Source of the DNA: Halosolutus gelatinilyticus | Lineage (GTDB): Archaea > Halobacteriota > Halobacteria > Halobacteriales > Natrialbaceae | Direction of reading: 5' to 3' | DNA length: 64,000 nucleotides | NCBI RefSeq assembly: GCF_023028105.1 | Contig: NZ_CP095491.1 | Span: 3,224,001-3,288,000 of the forward strand | Shown: positions 50,668-59,264 of the stretch, piece by piece | How positions within the stretch are numbered: the first letter of the stretch is position 1 | Layout of the letters: the number at the start of each line of letters is the position of its first letter | The notes under the pieces: generated by a model | Told to the model about the DNA's origin: nothing | Database searches by the model: none | What the model saw: the letters and a program-made list of their open reading frames with translations, nothing else | Made by a program: the position numbers and the translations under genes

Positions 50668-51294
50668 ATGGTTGGTCGGCTGGAGACGGGAATCGACGTA
50701 CTGGATCGGAAGCTCGACGGCGGGCTGCCACCGGGTTCGATCGTCGCCTACGCCGCCGACGCGGCCAGCCAGTCCGAGCTCCTCCTGTACGAGCTAACGG
50801 CCGCACGCGGAACGCTGTACCTCTCGACCGAGCGGTCCGACGAGGCCGTTCGCCACGCGATCGAAACCTCGCCGTCGGCAGTCGGGAGCCCGACGATCAG
50901 ACGCGTCACCAGCGACACCCCGCTCGAGGAATCGACGCGACTTATCAACGCGCTTCCCGACGGCGCGAACCTGATCATCGACACGATGGACGTCCTCGAG
51001 CGAACCGAGGCCGGCGACTACATGGCGTTTCTCAACGATCTGAAGCGGCAGATGCTCGAGACGAACAGCATCGCCGTCCTCCACTGCCTGAAGGGAGAGC
51101 CCATACCGCCGAACAGAACGCGAACGGAACACGCCGCCGACGCCGTCTTCGATCTGCGCACGGAGCTCTCCGGAACGGAGATCGAGAACCACCTGTCGGT
51201 ACCGAAGTTCCGCGGCGGCGATCAGCCGACCGAGACGATCAAACTGGAACTCGTCGAGGAAGTCGCGATCGACACCAGTCGGGACATCGCCTGA
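50668..51294 (+). CDS. RecA/KaiC-fold protein with degenerate Walker A
   Basis: The protein has 208 residues from ATG 50668. The RadA/KaiC-like start is clear: LETGIDVLDRKLDGGLPPGS. The P-loop position reads YAADAASQSELLLYELTAAR, with no GKT/S. A Walker B-like strand is NLIIDTMDVLE. C-terminal strands (IAVLHCLKGEPIPPNRTRTE, HAADAVFDLRTELSGTEIEN) follow the family order. Without Walker A it probably does not hydrolyse ATP. Haloarchaea have many such RAD55-like proteins of unknown role. It overlaps the tail of a truncated gene on the other strand. Confidence 0.8.
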   Translation: MVGRLETGIDVLDRKLDGGLPPGSIVAYAADAASQSELLLYELTAARGTLYLSTERSDEAVRHAIETSPSAVGSPTIRRVTSDTPLEESTRLINALPDGANLIIDTMDVLERTEAGDYMAFLNDLKRQMLETNSIAVLHCLKGEPIPPNRTRTEHAADAVFDLRTELSGTEIENHLSVPKFRGGDQPTETIKLELVEEVAIDTSRDIA

Positions 51295-51674
51295 GTCGGC
51301 GCTCGAAACGCGCTCGTCGCGTCGGCCGTCCGCGAGCCGTCCGCGCTAGACTTCCTGGTCTCCGAGATCTCAGATTCGAGTTCGCCCGGCGACTGCAACT
51401 CCCGAGAGAGCAGCAGCTGGTTGATCGACACGACGACGGTGATTAGTGTGAAGTTGCCCGCGATCATCCCGCTGAACGCGTAAAACAACGATTGCATGTC
51501 GGTCAGTGGAGCGAGGCCGGAAACCGAGAGCGCCAGGTACGTCAGCCCGAACGCGATCGCGACGAACGCGGCGATCGCGGACCGATCCCCGTCGAGCAGG
51601 AGCCACTGTTTGATCCGGTCGGTTGCGGACTCCGACGGCGGTTTCGCCGCCTCTTCGCTCGTCGTATCGAGCAC
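51222..51674 (-). pseudogene. Truncated two-helix membrane protein gene
   Basis: The frame encodes 150 residues. The first approximately 105 resemble a haloarchaeal membrane family: DRIKQWLLLDGDRSAIAAFV, AFGLTYLALSVSGLAPL and SGMIAGNFTLITVVVSINQL, then LLSRELQSPGELESEI. Family members I remember continue for another 150 or more residues, but here the frame passes into the complementary strand of the neighbouring RecA-fold gene, which is unrelated. It therefore looks like a 5' fragment left after a deletion. A shorter natural variant is possible. Confidence 0.45.
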
Positions 51675-51762
51675 CGCAGCCGATCCCGGTCTTCGACGCG
51701 GGGGCCGAAAAATCCGATCCGCGAACGTTCGTGGACCGCTACCGATCGACGGTCGCCGAGCG

Positions 51763-52728
51763 TTACTCCTCGGCGCCTTCGAGTTCGTCGACGATCTCGT
51801 CGGCGTCGACGTCAGCGTCCTCGAGCGCCGCTTCGATGTCGCCGCCGCCCATGCCGCCCATCATACCGCCGAGTCCGCCCATGCCCATGCCTTCGATGAC
51901 TTCCTGGACGACGATGCGATCGACGTCGATCTGGTCGATGATCTGCTGGCCGATCTGCTGTTTGCCCATCATCCACTGCTGGTTCATCGTCATCTGGGGC
52001 GTGGCCTCGAGGTAGAGCGACTCCTTTTCGACGACCTCCGTCTCGAACTCGGGTTCGGCATCTTCGCCCGCTTCTTCGTCCTCATCTGCATCGGGCTCGA
52101 CGGGGACCTCCTCCTCGACCTCGTCCGTCTCGATCCAGAGTTCGGGCTCGAAGCCGAGGTACATCTCGAACAGGCCGGCGGCCTGCGCTTCGCGGTCCTC
52201 GACGACGTCGACGATCTCGTACTCGTACTCGACGTCCTCGCCGGCGAGCGGGTGGTTGAAGTCGACGCGGGCGCGGCCGCCGATGATCGTGCTGATGTAG
52301 CCCTGCTGGCCGTCGATCTGCACGTTCGCGCCGGGGTAGCGATCGTCCTCGTCGATCTTCTCCGCGCTGACGGTCTGGACGTCGTCGGGGTCGTACTCGC
52401 CGAAGGCGTCCGCGGCGTCGATCGTCACGGTGCCGGAGTCGCCGGCCTCGCTCCCGGTGATGGCCTCCTCGACGTCCTCGAAGATGTGGCCCTCGCCCAG
52501 AACGATCGTTCGCGGTTTGAACTCCTGTCCCTGCGTGTCGACGCCTTCGTCCTCGGCGACTTCGGGGTCGGTCGTGTCGACCAGCTGGTCGTCCTCGACG
52601 GTGTAGGCGGTGTATTCGAGCTCGACGAAGTCGCCGTGCTGGAGCCCTTCGGCGTCCTCGGCGTCCTCGGCTTCTTCCTCGGCGTCATCGGCCTGCTCCT
52701 CGAGTTCGGCCTCCTGATCCTCGGTCAT
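51763..52728 (-). CDS. FKBP-type peptidyl-prolyl isomerase (SlyD-like) with extended C-terminus
   Basis: The protein has 321 residues from ATG 52728. An acidic start is followed by the FKBP core: GDFVELEYTAYTVEDDQLVD, IVLGEGHIFEDVEEAITGSE, and VDFNHPLAGEDVEYEYEIVD, with an insert-in-flap domain (IDEDDRYPGANVQIDGQQGY) as in SlyD-type chaperones. After residue 210 a separate domain follows, then the Gly-Met run GMGMGGLGGMMGGMGGGD and an acidic tail. It speeds proline isomerisation and assists folding. The C-terminal domain is conserved in haloarchaeal FKBPs but unassigned. Confidence 0.88.
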   Translation of the reverse strand: MTEDQEAELEEQADDAEEEAEDAEDAEGLQHGDFVELEYTAYTVEDDQLVDTTDPEVAEDEGVDTQGQEFKPRTIVLGEGHIFEDVEEAITGSEAGDSGTVTIDAADAFGEYDPDDVQTVSAEKIDEDDRYPGANVQIDGQQGYISTIIGGRARVDFNHPLAGEDVEYEYEIVDVVEDREAQAAGLFEMYLGFEPELWIETDEVEEEVPVEPDADEDEEAGEDAEPEFETEVVEKESLYLEATPQMTMNQQWMMGKQQIGQQIIDQIDVDRIVVQEVIEGMGMGGLGGMMGGMGGGDIEAALEDADVDADEIVDELEGAEE

Positions 52729-52831
52729 ACGTTGTACCTCCCGCCGTCTACATTTAAGGTCGACGTTTTCACCTGAGGTCGTCCGTCGCGAGAACGACCG
52801 ATACTTACGATCGGTCGCCCTTCCCACGAGC

Positions 52832-53374
52832 ATGTACGAGGTCGAAGTGAAGGTACCCGCCGATCTCGAGGCCGTCCGGGCGAGACTGGACGATCGCGGG
52901 GCGACCTCTCGCGGCGCGGTCGTGCAGAAGGACACCTACTACGACGCGCCCCACCGATCGTTCGCGGACACCGACGAAGCACTGCGGATTCGGAGCGAAC
53001 GACCGAAGACTGGAGACGACAAGACCCGGATCACGTACAAGGGGCCGCTGATCGACGACGAGTCGAAGACTCGCGAGGAGATCGAAACGGACGTGGGAGA
53101 CGGGGAGAAGCTGGACGCCATCCTCCGGAATCTCGGCTTCGAGCCCGCGGCGACCGTCCGCAAAGAGCGCGATCGCTACGCGCTCGAGGGGTACGCGATC
53201 ACGCTGGACTCCGTCGACGACGTCGGCGAATACGTCGAAGTCGAGACCGAGGTCGAATCCGAGAACGAACTCGAATCGGCGCGCGAGGGCGCCTACGCGA
53301 TCCTCGAGGGGGTAGGGCTCGATCCGGACGACCAGGTTCGAACCTCGTATCTCGGCCTCCTGCTCGGGCCCTGA
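52832..53374 (+). CDS. Class IV adenylate cyclase-like CYTH protein
   Basis: The protein has 180 residues. The CYTH signature is YEVEVKVPADL (ExExK). It continues GAVVQKDTYYDAPHRSFADT, DEALRIRSERPKTGDDKTRI, TYKGPLIDDESKTREEIETD and VRKERDRYALEGYAITLDSV. The fold is an acidic-tunnel triphosphate-binding barrel. The CyaB branch makes cAMP in some bacteria, but archaeal members may act on thiamine triphosphate, polyphosphate or another triphosphate. It lies divergent to the FKBP gene. Confidence 0.88.
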   Translation: MYEVEVKVPADLEAVRARLDDRGATSRGAVVQKDTYYDAPHRSFADTDEALRIRSERPKTGDDKTRITYKGPLIDDESKTREEIETDVGDGEKLDAILRNLGFEPAATVRKERDRYALEGYAITLDSVDDVGEYVEVETEVESENELESAREGAYAILEGVGLDPDDQVRTSYLGLLLGP

Positions 53375-53446
53375 TCGTTCGGTTCTCGCCGGCGCGTCGA
53401 CCCGATTACCCGAGAGAATATTCCGGCCCGTACCTGTTTCCGCAAG

Positions 53447-53452
53447 TTATAG
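53447..53452 (+). promoter_or_regulatory. TATA box of the methionine adenosyltransferase gene
   Basis: TTATAG lies 26-31 bases before the ATG at 53478, the spacing expected for a leaderless transcript. Confidence 0.6.
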
Positions 53453-53477
53453 AACCTCGCTCCGATTATGACCGCCA

Positions 53478-54683
53478 ATGAGCGAGCGGAACATTCGGGT
53501 CGAGCCGATCGACCGCCAGGCGGTCGAAGACCAAGAAGTCGAAATCGTCGAGCGAAAGGGGATCGGACACCCCGATTCCATCTGCGACGGGGTCGCCGAA
53601 AACGTCGCCGGGGCGCTCGCCCGCGAGTACCTCGATCGCGTCGGCGAGGTGTTGCACTTCAACACCGACGAGACGCAACTCGTCGCCGGCGAAGCCGCGC
53701 CCGCGTTCGGGGGCGGCGAGGTCGTCGATCCGATCTATCTGCTGATCGTCGGCCGCGCGACCAAACACTACGAGGGGCTGACGATCCCGACCGAGCGGAT
53801 CGCGCTCACGGCCGCTCGCGAGTACCTTGAGGAGAACATTCCACAACTGGAGTACGGCGAGGACATCGTCGTCGACGTCAAACTCGGCGAGGGGAGCGGT
53901 GATCTGCAGGAGGTCTTCGGCGAAGACGAGGTGAGCGTCCCCATGGCCAACGACACCAGTTTCGGCGTCGGACACGCGCCGCTGACCGAAACCGAGCGGA
54001 TCGTACTGAACGCCGAACGGCGTCTGAACGGCGACTTTGCGCGCGAAAACCCCTACCTCGGCCCCGACGTGAAGCTGATGGGCAAACGCGAGGGCGATCG
54101 GATCGACGTCACGGTCGCGGCCGCGATGATCGACGAGCACATCGCCGACCTGGACGCCTACGCCGACGCCGTCGAGTCGGTCCGCGAGTTCGTCGCGGGC
54201 GTCGCCCGCGAGCACACCGACCGCGAGGTCGAGGTCCACGTCAACACGGCCGACGACTACGAGGAGGGTTCGATCTACCTCACCGTCACCGGCACCTCCG
54301 CCGAGCAGGGCGACGACGGCTCGGTCGGACGGGGCAACCGCGCGAACGGGCTCATCACTCCGAACCGCTCGATGTCGATGGAGGCCACCAGCGGGAAGAA
54401 CCCGGTCAACCACATCGGGAAGATCTACAACCTCCTGTCGACCGAGATCGCCGAGGAGGTTGTGAACGAGGTCGACGGCATCCGCGACCTGCGCGTGCGC
54501 CTCCTTTCCCAGATCGGCCGCCCGATCGACCGGCCCCACGTCGCCGACGTCCACGTCGTCACCGAGGAGGGCGTCGAACTCGAGGACGTCCGCGGAGACG
54601 TCGAGGCGATCGTCGACGCGGAGCTCGCCGGCGTGACCGAGATCACCCGCCGCGTGATCGACGGCGAACTGACGACGTTCTGA
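53478..54683 (+). CDS. mat: Archaeal S-adenosylmethionine synthetase
   Basis: The protein has 401 residues. Archaeal-type MAT motifs are [80 protein letters not shown] and [20 protein letters not shown] then [15 protein letters not shown]. It joins ATP and methionine to SAM and is essential for methylation. The archaeal branch is distinct from bacterial MetK. It reads alone. Its product feeds methyltransferases such as the RNase P operon enzyme. Confidence 0.96.
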   Translation: MSERNIRVEPIDRQAVEDQEVEIVERKGIGHPDSICDGVAENVAGALAREYLDRVGEVLHFNTDETQLVAGEAAPAFGGGEVVDPIYLLIVGRATKHYEGLTIPTERIALTAAREYLEENIPQLEYGEDIVVDVKLGEGSGDLQEVFGEDEVSVPMANDTSFGVGHAPLTETERIVLNAERRLNGDFARENPYLGPDVKLMGKREGDRIDVTVAAAMIDEHIADLDAYADAVESVREFVAGVAREHTDREVEVHVNTADDYEEGSIYLTVTGTSAEQGDDGSVGRGNRANGLITPNRSMSMEATSGKNPVNHIGKIYNLLSTEIAEEVVNEVDGIRDLRVRLLSQIGRPIDRPHVADVHVVTEEGVELEDVRGDVEAIVDAELAGVTEITRRVIDGELTTF

Positions 54684-54839
54684 CGCGTCGAAACCGAACT
54701 ACTACCGTCTTTTCTCCGTCGACTCGACTCGCGATCGGTTCGACGATCGAACCGCCGGATTCGACAAACCCTTTATCGGGCTCACAGTGCTAGTCGAGTA
54801 GCGGGTTACGAATCGAAATACGCTCGCGAGCGATCGTCC

Positions 54840-56096
54840 GTGTCACTCCCGTCCGCCAGTTCCAACCGAATCGTCCTCGCCGTCGTCGCGAGCACCTTCT
54901 TCGTCGGTTTCGGCGGCGGCGTCATCTTCCCTATCCTGCCGAATCTCGGCGAGGTGCTCGGCATCTCGGCGTTTACGGTCGGCCTCATCCTGAGCGCGAA
55001 CCGGTTTACGCGGCTGGTCAGCAACGCTCCCGCGGGGGCGCTGGTCGATCGAATCGGCACCCGCAAGCCGTTCATCGCGGGGCTGGCGATCGAGGGCCTC
55101 GCGACGTTCATGTACGTCGTCGCGCTCCTTTCGGCGGAGCCGGTGTTGTGGTTTCTCCCGTCGACACCGGCGGCGTGGTTCGTCGTCGCCCGCGTCCTGT
55201 GGGGACTCGGGAGCGCGCTCGTCTTCGCGACGGCGTACACGATCACCGCGGACGTGAGCGAGGCCGACTCCCGCGGGACGAGCATGGGAATCGTCCGCGC
55301 GGGGATCACGTTCGGCTTCCCCGCGGGGCTCGTCCTCGGGGGCGTCGTCAGCGACCTCTGGGGGAACGTCGAGGCGTTCGTCCTCGCGGCGTCGTTCGCC
55401 GCGCTCGCGAGCGGCGTCGCGTACTTGATCGTCCCGGAGACGCACGTCGAGGGCGAACGGGGGAGCGTGAAACCCTGGGAAATCGATCGGAGCCTCCCGG
55501 CGCTGACGATCGGGTTCGTCAACTTCGGGCTCTACTTCGCGTACATCGGGATCCTGTTCTCGACGCTCGTGCTCCTGCTGGGCGATCGCGGAATCGCGCT
55601 CTTCGGGCTCGACGCGCAGGGCTCGTCGGGGATGTTGATGGCCGTCACGGTGCTCGCGGGCTCGGTGTTCACGCTCGCCGGCGGCGCCCTGAGCGACTCG
55701 GTCGGCGCCCGCGTCCCCGTGATGCTCGCCTTTCTGCTCACCGCCTGCGTTGGATTCGCGACACTGGCCTACGGCACGACCGTCGAGGGGCTCGTCCTCG
55801 CGTGCGTCCTGATCGGCGCCGGACAGGGCGGCGTCGGCGGCCCGCTGACGGCGCTGCTCGCCGACCTCACGCCCGAGGATCGCATGGGACGAGCGATGGG
55901 AACGAACAACGTCCTCGGCGACGTCGGCGGCGGCCTCGGTCCGATGGTCGCGCTTCCGTTCGCCGAGACGATCGGCTTCGAGGTGCTGTACGCGCTCAGC
56001 GCGATCGTCCCGCTCATCGCCGGTGTGATTCTGCTGGCGGGCGTCTACAGCCACACCGGCCACCTGAGCCCGACCGTCGAGGAATCGTCCCTTTGA
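54840..56096 (+). CDS. MFS transporter
   Basis: The protein has 418 residues from GTG 54840. Twelve hydrophobic helices are evident, with the MFS A-like loop VSNAPAGALVDRIGTRKPFI after TM2 and a second copy GGALSDSVGARVPVM in the second half. VLWGLGSALVFATAYTITAD and GQGGVGGPLTALLADLTPED are TM5 and TM11-like segments. It is a proton-coupled importer or exporter of unknown substrate, of the DHA/multidrug or sugar branch. No regulator is adjacent. Confidence 0.93.
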   Translation: MSLPSASSNRIVLAVVASTFFVGFGGGVIFPILPNLGEVLGISAFTVGLILSANRFTRLVSNAPAGALVDRIGTRKPFIAGLAIEGLATFMYVVALLSAEPVLWFLPSTPAAWFVVARVLWGLGSALVFATAYTITADVSEADSRGTSMGIVRAGITFGFPAGLVLGGVVSDLWGNVEAFVLAASFAALASGVAYLIVPETHVEGERGSVKPWEIDRSLPALTIGFVNFGLYFAYIGILFSTLVLLLGDRGIALFGLDAQGSSGMLMAVTVLAGSVFTLAGGALSDSVGARVPVMLAFLLTACVGFATLAYGTTVEGLVLACVLIGAGQGGVGGPLTALLADLTPEDRMGRAMGTNNVLGDVGGGLGPMVALPFAETIGFEVLYALSAIVPLIAGVILLAGVYSHTGHLSPTVEESSL

Positions 56097-56200
56097 TCGA
56101 GGCCGATCGGTATTTTCGACTGTCTCGCACAGCAGTTTTTCCGACCCAGCGCAGATCGATCGATGCGAATCGTTTTCAGGAAACGCGGACATCGTCCCGT

Positions 56201-57085
56201 ATGGACATTCGCAACGTGTTACGGGGGATCACGTCCCCGCTGGTGACGCCGTTCGACGGCGGATCGGTCGACGAGGCGGCGCTCGTCGACCTGCTGGACC
56301 ACGTGCAGGCGGGCGGCGTCGACGCCGTCTTCCCCTGCGGGACCACCGGCGAGTTTCCGAGCCTCGCCCCCGCCGAACGACTGGCGGTGATCGAGCGCAC
56401 CGTCGAGCACGCGGACGTTCCGGTCGTCGCCGGTGCTGCGGCGACCAGCGTTTCGGAAACCGTCGACGCCATCGAGACGGCCGCGGCGGTCGGTGCCGAC
56501 GCCGCCGCGATCGTCGCGCCGTACTTCACGAACGCGAACGATCCGGCCGGAAACCGGCGGTTCTTCGAGGCGGTCCTCGAATCGGTCTCGCTCCCGATCC
56601 TGCTGTACAACATTCCCCAGTGCGTCGGCCGACGGATCGAACCCGAGACGGTCGCCGCGATCGCCGAGCACGATCGGGCGCTCGGCCTCAAGGACTCGAG
56701 CGGCGACCTCGCGTACTTCCTCTCCGTCATGGAACGGACGCCCGACGATTTCCTCTGCCTGCAGGGGTACGACGCGATCCTGGTCCCGTCTCTCAGGATG
56801 GGTGCCGATGGCGGCATCAACGCACTATCGAACGTCGTTCCGGAGGTCTTCCGCGAGGTCGTCGACGATCCCCGCGCCGATCGGAGTCGAGACCTGCAGG
56901 CCGACGTCATCGCACCACTGTTCGAAACGTGTACGACGTACGACTTCGCCCCGGCGACGAAGACGGCGCTCGTCGGACGGAACGTGATCCCCTCCGACGA
57001 GGTCCGACCGCCGCTGGTGTCGGTCGACGACCCCGGGGCGATCGAGTCGGCGATCGACAACGCGCTCGCGGCCGCCGATCGCTGA
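56201..57085 (+). CDS. Dihydrodipicolinate synthase-family aldolase
   Basis: The protein has 294 residues from ATG 56201 (MDIRNVLRGITSPLVTPFDG). The class I aldolase TIM barrel has FPCGTTGEFPSLAPAERLAV (GTTGE loop near 46), Tyr136 in LLYNIPQCVGRRI, and the Schiff-base Lys164 in LGLKDSSGDLAYF. Members include DapA, N-acetylneuraminate lyase and 2-keto-3-deoxygluconate aldolase. The haloarchaeal KDG aldolase is of this family, so a sugar-acid role is possible. The absence of other lysine genes nearby argues against DapA itself. Start and size are typical. Confidence 0.9.
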   Translation: MDIRNVLRGITSPLVTPFDGGSVDEAALVDLLDHVQAGGVDAVFPCGTTGEFPSLAPAERLAVIERTVEHADVPVVAGAAATSVSETVDAIETAAAVGADAAAIVAPYFTNANDPAGNRRFFEAVLESVSLPILLYNIPQCVGRRIEPETVAAIAEHDRALGLKDSSGDLAYFLSVMERTPDDFLCLQGYDAILVPSLRMGADGGINALSNVVPEVFREVVDDPRADRSRDLQADVIAPLFETCTTYDFAPATKTALVGRNVIPSDEVRPPLVSVDDPGAIESAIDNALAAADR

Positions 57086-57188
57086 TCGCGACGCGATCGG
57101 TCCGTCCTCGTCGCGGCACCACGGATCGTCTCCGCCGTCGGCACCGCCCTCGTAATCCCCTTATAGCCGCGGCCGACTATCCCCGTCC

Positions 57189-58367
57189 ATGCACCCGCCG
57201 GGAGCCGATACCGTCCTCGTCCGCCACGGGGACGTCAACACCAAGAGTAACACCGTCAAGCGGTACATGGAGGGGATTCTCGTCGAGAATCTCGAGGCGC
57301 TCCTGGCCGATCGATCGATCCCGGGCGACGTCGAGAACCGCTGGAACCGCCCGCTGATCCACACCACCGAAGCGGCCGTCGAGGACGCGACAAACGCGGC
57401 GGCTGACGCCTTCGGCGTCGTTTCCGCGAGTCCGGCGCTGACGATCGGCACGGAGAAGGAGGCGATCCTCGACGCGCTCGTCGAGACCGCACGGGCCCGT
57501 TACGACGGCGGCGCGTTCGCCGTCGACGCCCGACGGGCGGACAAGAGCCTACCCTACGGCAGCGAGGAGCTCGCCCGCGAGGGCGGCACCGCCGTCTGGG
57601 AGGCCGTCGAGGGCGAGTTCGACCCTGAAGTCGATCTCGACGATCCCGATATCACGTTTGGCGTCGAGGTACGCGAGGACGTCGCTTTCGTCTACCTCGA
57701 GAAACGACCGGGTCCCGGCGGCCTGCCGCTGGGCGCCCAGGGGGCCGTGATCGCGATGATCAGCGGCGGGATCGACTCGCCCGTCGCCGCCTACGAGATG
57801 ATGAAACGTGGCTGTCCCGTCGTTCCGGTGTACGTCGACCTGGGCCCGTTCGGCGGGATCGACCACGAGGCGCGGGCGATGGAAACCGTCCGCACCCTCT
57901 CGCGGTACGCGCCCAATTTCGGCATGCAGGTGTACAAGATCCCCGGCGGCGAGACGCTCTCAGTCCTCGTCGAGACCATGGAAGAAGGCCGGATGCTCTC
58001 GATGCGGCGCTTTTTCTACCGCGCCGCGGAGCACCTGGCCGATCGGGTCGACGCACACGGGATCGTCACCGGCGAGGCCGTCGGCCAGAAGTCGAGCCAG
58101 ACGGTCCAGAACCTCGCCGTCACCAGCCGCGCCACGACGCTCCCGATCCACCGCCCGCTGCTCACCATGGACAAACAGGACATCGTCGCGAAGGCCCGCG
58201 AGATCGGCACCTTCATCGATTCGACGATCGACGCCGGCTGTAACCGGGTCGCGCCCGATCGGGCCGAGACCAACGCCCGCCTCGAACCGCTGCTCGAAGT
58301 CGAACCCGACGATCTGTTCGAACGCGCGGAAGAGGCGGCGGCAAACGCGGAACTGGTCGAGCCCTGA
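57189..58367 (+). CDS. thiI: tRNA 4-thiouridine synthase ThiI
   Basis: The protein has 392 residues, beginning HPPGADTVLVRHGDVNTKSN. The N-terminal ferredoxin-like and THUMP region (DITFGVEVREDVAFVYLEKR) is followed by the PP-loop ATPase with SGGIDSPVAAYEMMKRG. ITGEAVGQKSSQTVQNLAVT is a conserved ThiI loop. CNRVAPDR near the end is conserved. No rhodanese domain is present, as in many archaeal ThiI. It thiolates U8 of tRNA and may supply thiamine sulfur. The cysteine synthase gene lies 1.7 kb downstream, a possible sulfur-source link. Confidence 0.94.
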   Translation: MHPPGADTVLVRHGDVNTKSNTVKRYMEGILVENLEALLADRSIPGDVENRWNRPLIHTTEAAVEDATNAAADAFGVVSASPALTIGTEKEAILDALVETARARYDGGAFAVDARRADKSLPYGSEELAREGGTAVWEAVEGEFDPEVDLDDPDITFGVEVREDVAFVYLEKRPGPGGLPLGAQGAVIAMISGGIDSPVAAYEMMKRGCPVVPVYVDLGPFGGIDHEARAMETVRTLSRYAPNFGMQVYKIPGGETLSVLVETMEEGRMLSMRRFFYRAAEHLADRVDAHGIVTGEAVGQKSSQTVQNLAVTSRATTLPIHRPLLTMDKQDIVAKAREIGTFIDSTIDAGCNRVAPDRAETNARLEPLLEVEPDDLFERAEEAAANAELVEP

Positions 58368-58427
58368 TCGGCGACGATTATAATCGGCCCACCTCAGCGC
58401 CTATTCGTCCGTCCACCGCCGGGTGGG

Positions 58428-58542
58428 ACTGAAAGGGGCTGGCCCGTTCGAGGAAGGCGGGCGAAGTAAGCACCGATCCGAACGGAGTGAGGGAGGCGCG
58501 CAGCGAGGCCCCCGACTCGAACAGGCCAGGGGCTTTCGGAGT
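58428..58542. repeat. Strongly base-paired intergenic element downstream of thiI
   Basis: Flanking arms form a long interrupted helix: ACT/AGT, GAAAG/CTTTC (58431-58435/58533-58537), a GGG-GGG internal loop, CTGGCC/GGCCAG (58439-58444/58524-58529), one mismatch, and GTTCGAG/CTCGAAC (58446-58452/58516-58522). In all, 21 pairs enclose about 63 bases. The opening GTGGGACTGAAAGGGGC matches a string I remember from intergenic repeats in several haloarchaeal genomes, but I cannot search to confirm. It could be a dispersed repeat or a transcribed RNA. No frame here codes. Confidence 0.55.
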
Positions 58543-58635
58543 GTTCCTAACAGCGAACGATCCAGTATCTACGTTCAAGCTACGATCCATCGAGAGACGA
58601 AACCCCCAATACGGCGCCGTGCCCACGTTCTCACA

Positions 58636-59226
58636 GTGACCCGGGTCTGTCTCATCGGCAAGACCGATGTGAATCTGCAGTACGAACTGCTCTCCCGCGA
58701 GACGGCGCGCGAGGCGCTCGCGACGTACGACCTCCGGCGGCCGTTCGAGAATTCGATCGCGGTTCGGACGGTAAGCGTCGGCGCCGCCGTCTCGCTGTTG
58801 AACGATCTCAACTGGTACCTGATCCGCTTCGTCGACGAGGCGCTCGTGCAGGAGCCGAGCGTCAGCGACGAGGAGTGGCTCTCGCGATCGCTGGCCCGAC
58901 GGCTGCGAAACGGCGAGGTTGAACCGCGAGAAACCGGGGAGTTCTGCAAGATCTATGGGCTCGAACGCGTCGGTCCCGAATCGGACGCCGAGACGAATCC
59001 GGATTCGGATTCGGACGCGGACACGAACGCGAACGCGAACGCGGACCAGGACGCAGAGTCGAATCCGGCGAACGAATCGGACCGATCCCCGGCTGCCGTC
59101 ACCGGCAGACGGCTCGTCGAACCGCTGTACGTGCGTCGGACCGACGGCGATCTCCCCGAGTACGATCTCCGGGACGTCGAGGAGACGCTCGTCGTCCGAC
59201 TGACGGAAAACGAGTACGCGCCCTGA
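58636..59226 (+). CDS. DUF5804 family protein with repeat insert
   Basis: The protein has 196 residues from GTG 58636 (MTRVCLIGKTDVNLQYELLS). I chose this start because DUF5804 members begin here; the long upstream open frame runs over the paired element. The conserved part is ETAREALATYDLRRPFENSI, AVRTVSVGAAVSLLNDLNWY, LIRFVDEALVQEPSVSDEEW, then LARRLRNGEVEPRETGEFCK. Residues about 118-150 are an acidic Asp/Ser/Asn repeat (DSDSDADTNANANADQDAES). The end has RRLVEPLYVRRTDGD. Function is unknown in the family. Confidence 0.8.
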   Translation: MTRVCLIGKTDVNLQYELLSRETAREALATYDLRRPFENSIAVRTVSVGAAVSLLNDLNWYLIRFVDEALVQEPSVSDEEWLSRSLARRLRNGEVEPRETGEFCKIYGLERVGPESDAETNPDSDSDADTNANANADQDAESNPANESDRSPAAVTGRRLVEPLYVRRTDGDLPEYDLRDVEETLVVRLTENEYAP

Positions 59227-59264
59227 CCGGCTGCCCGATCGGGCGGGGAGCGCCGCCGACTTAC

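Noticed and set aside
55148-56200. N-terminal extension of the aldolase frame across the MFS gene
   Set aside because: The extension is an out-of-frame shadow of the transporter. The aldolase begins at MDIRNVLRGIT, the expected family start.
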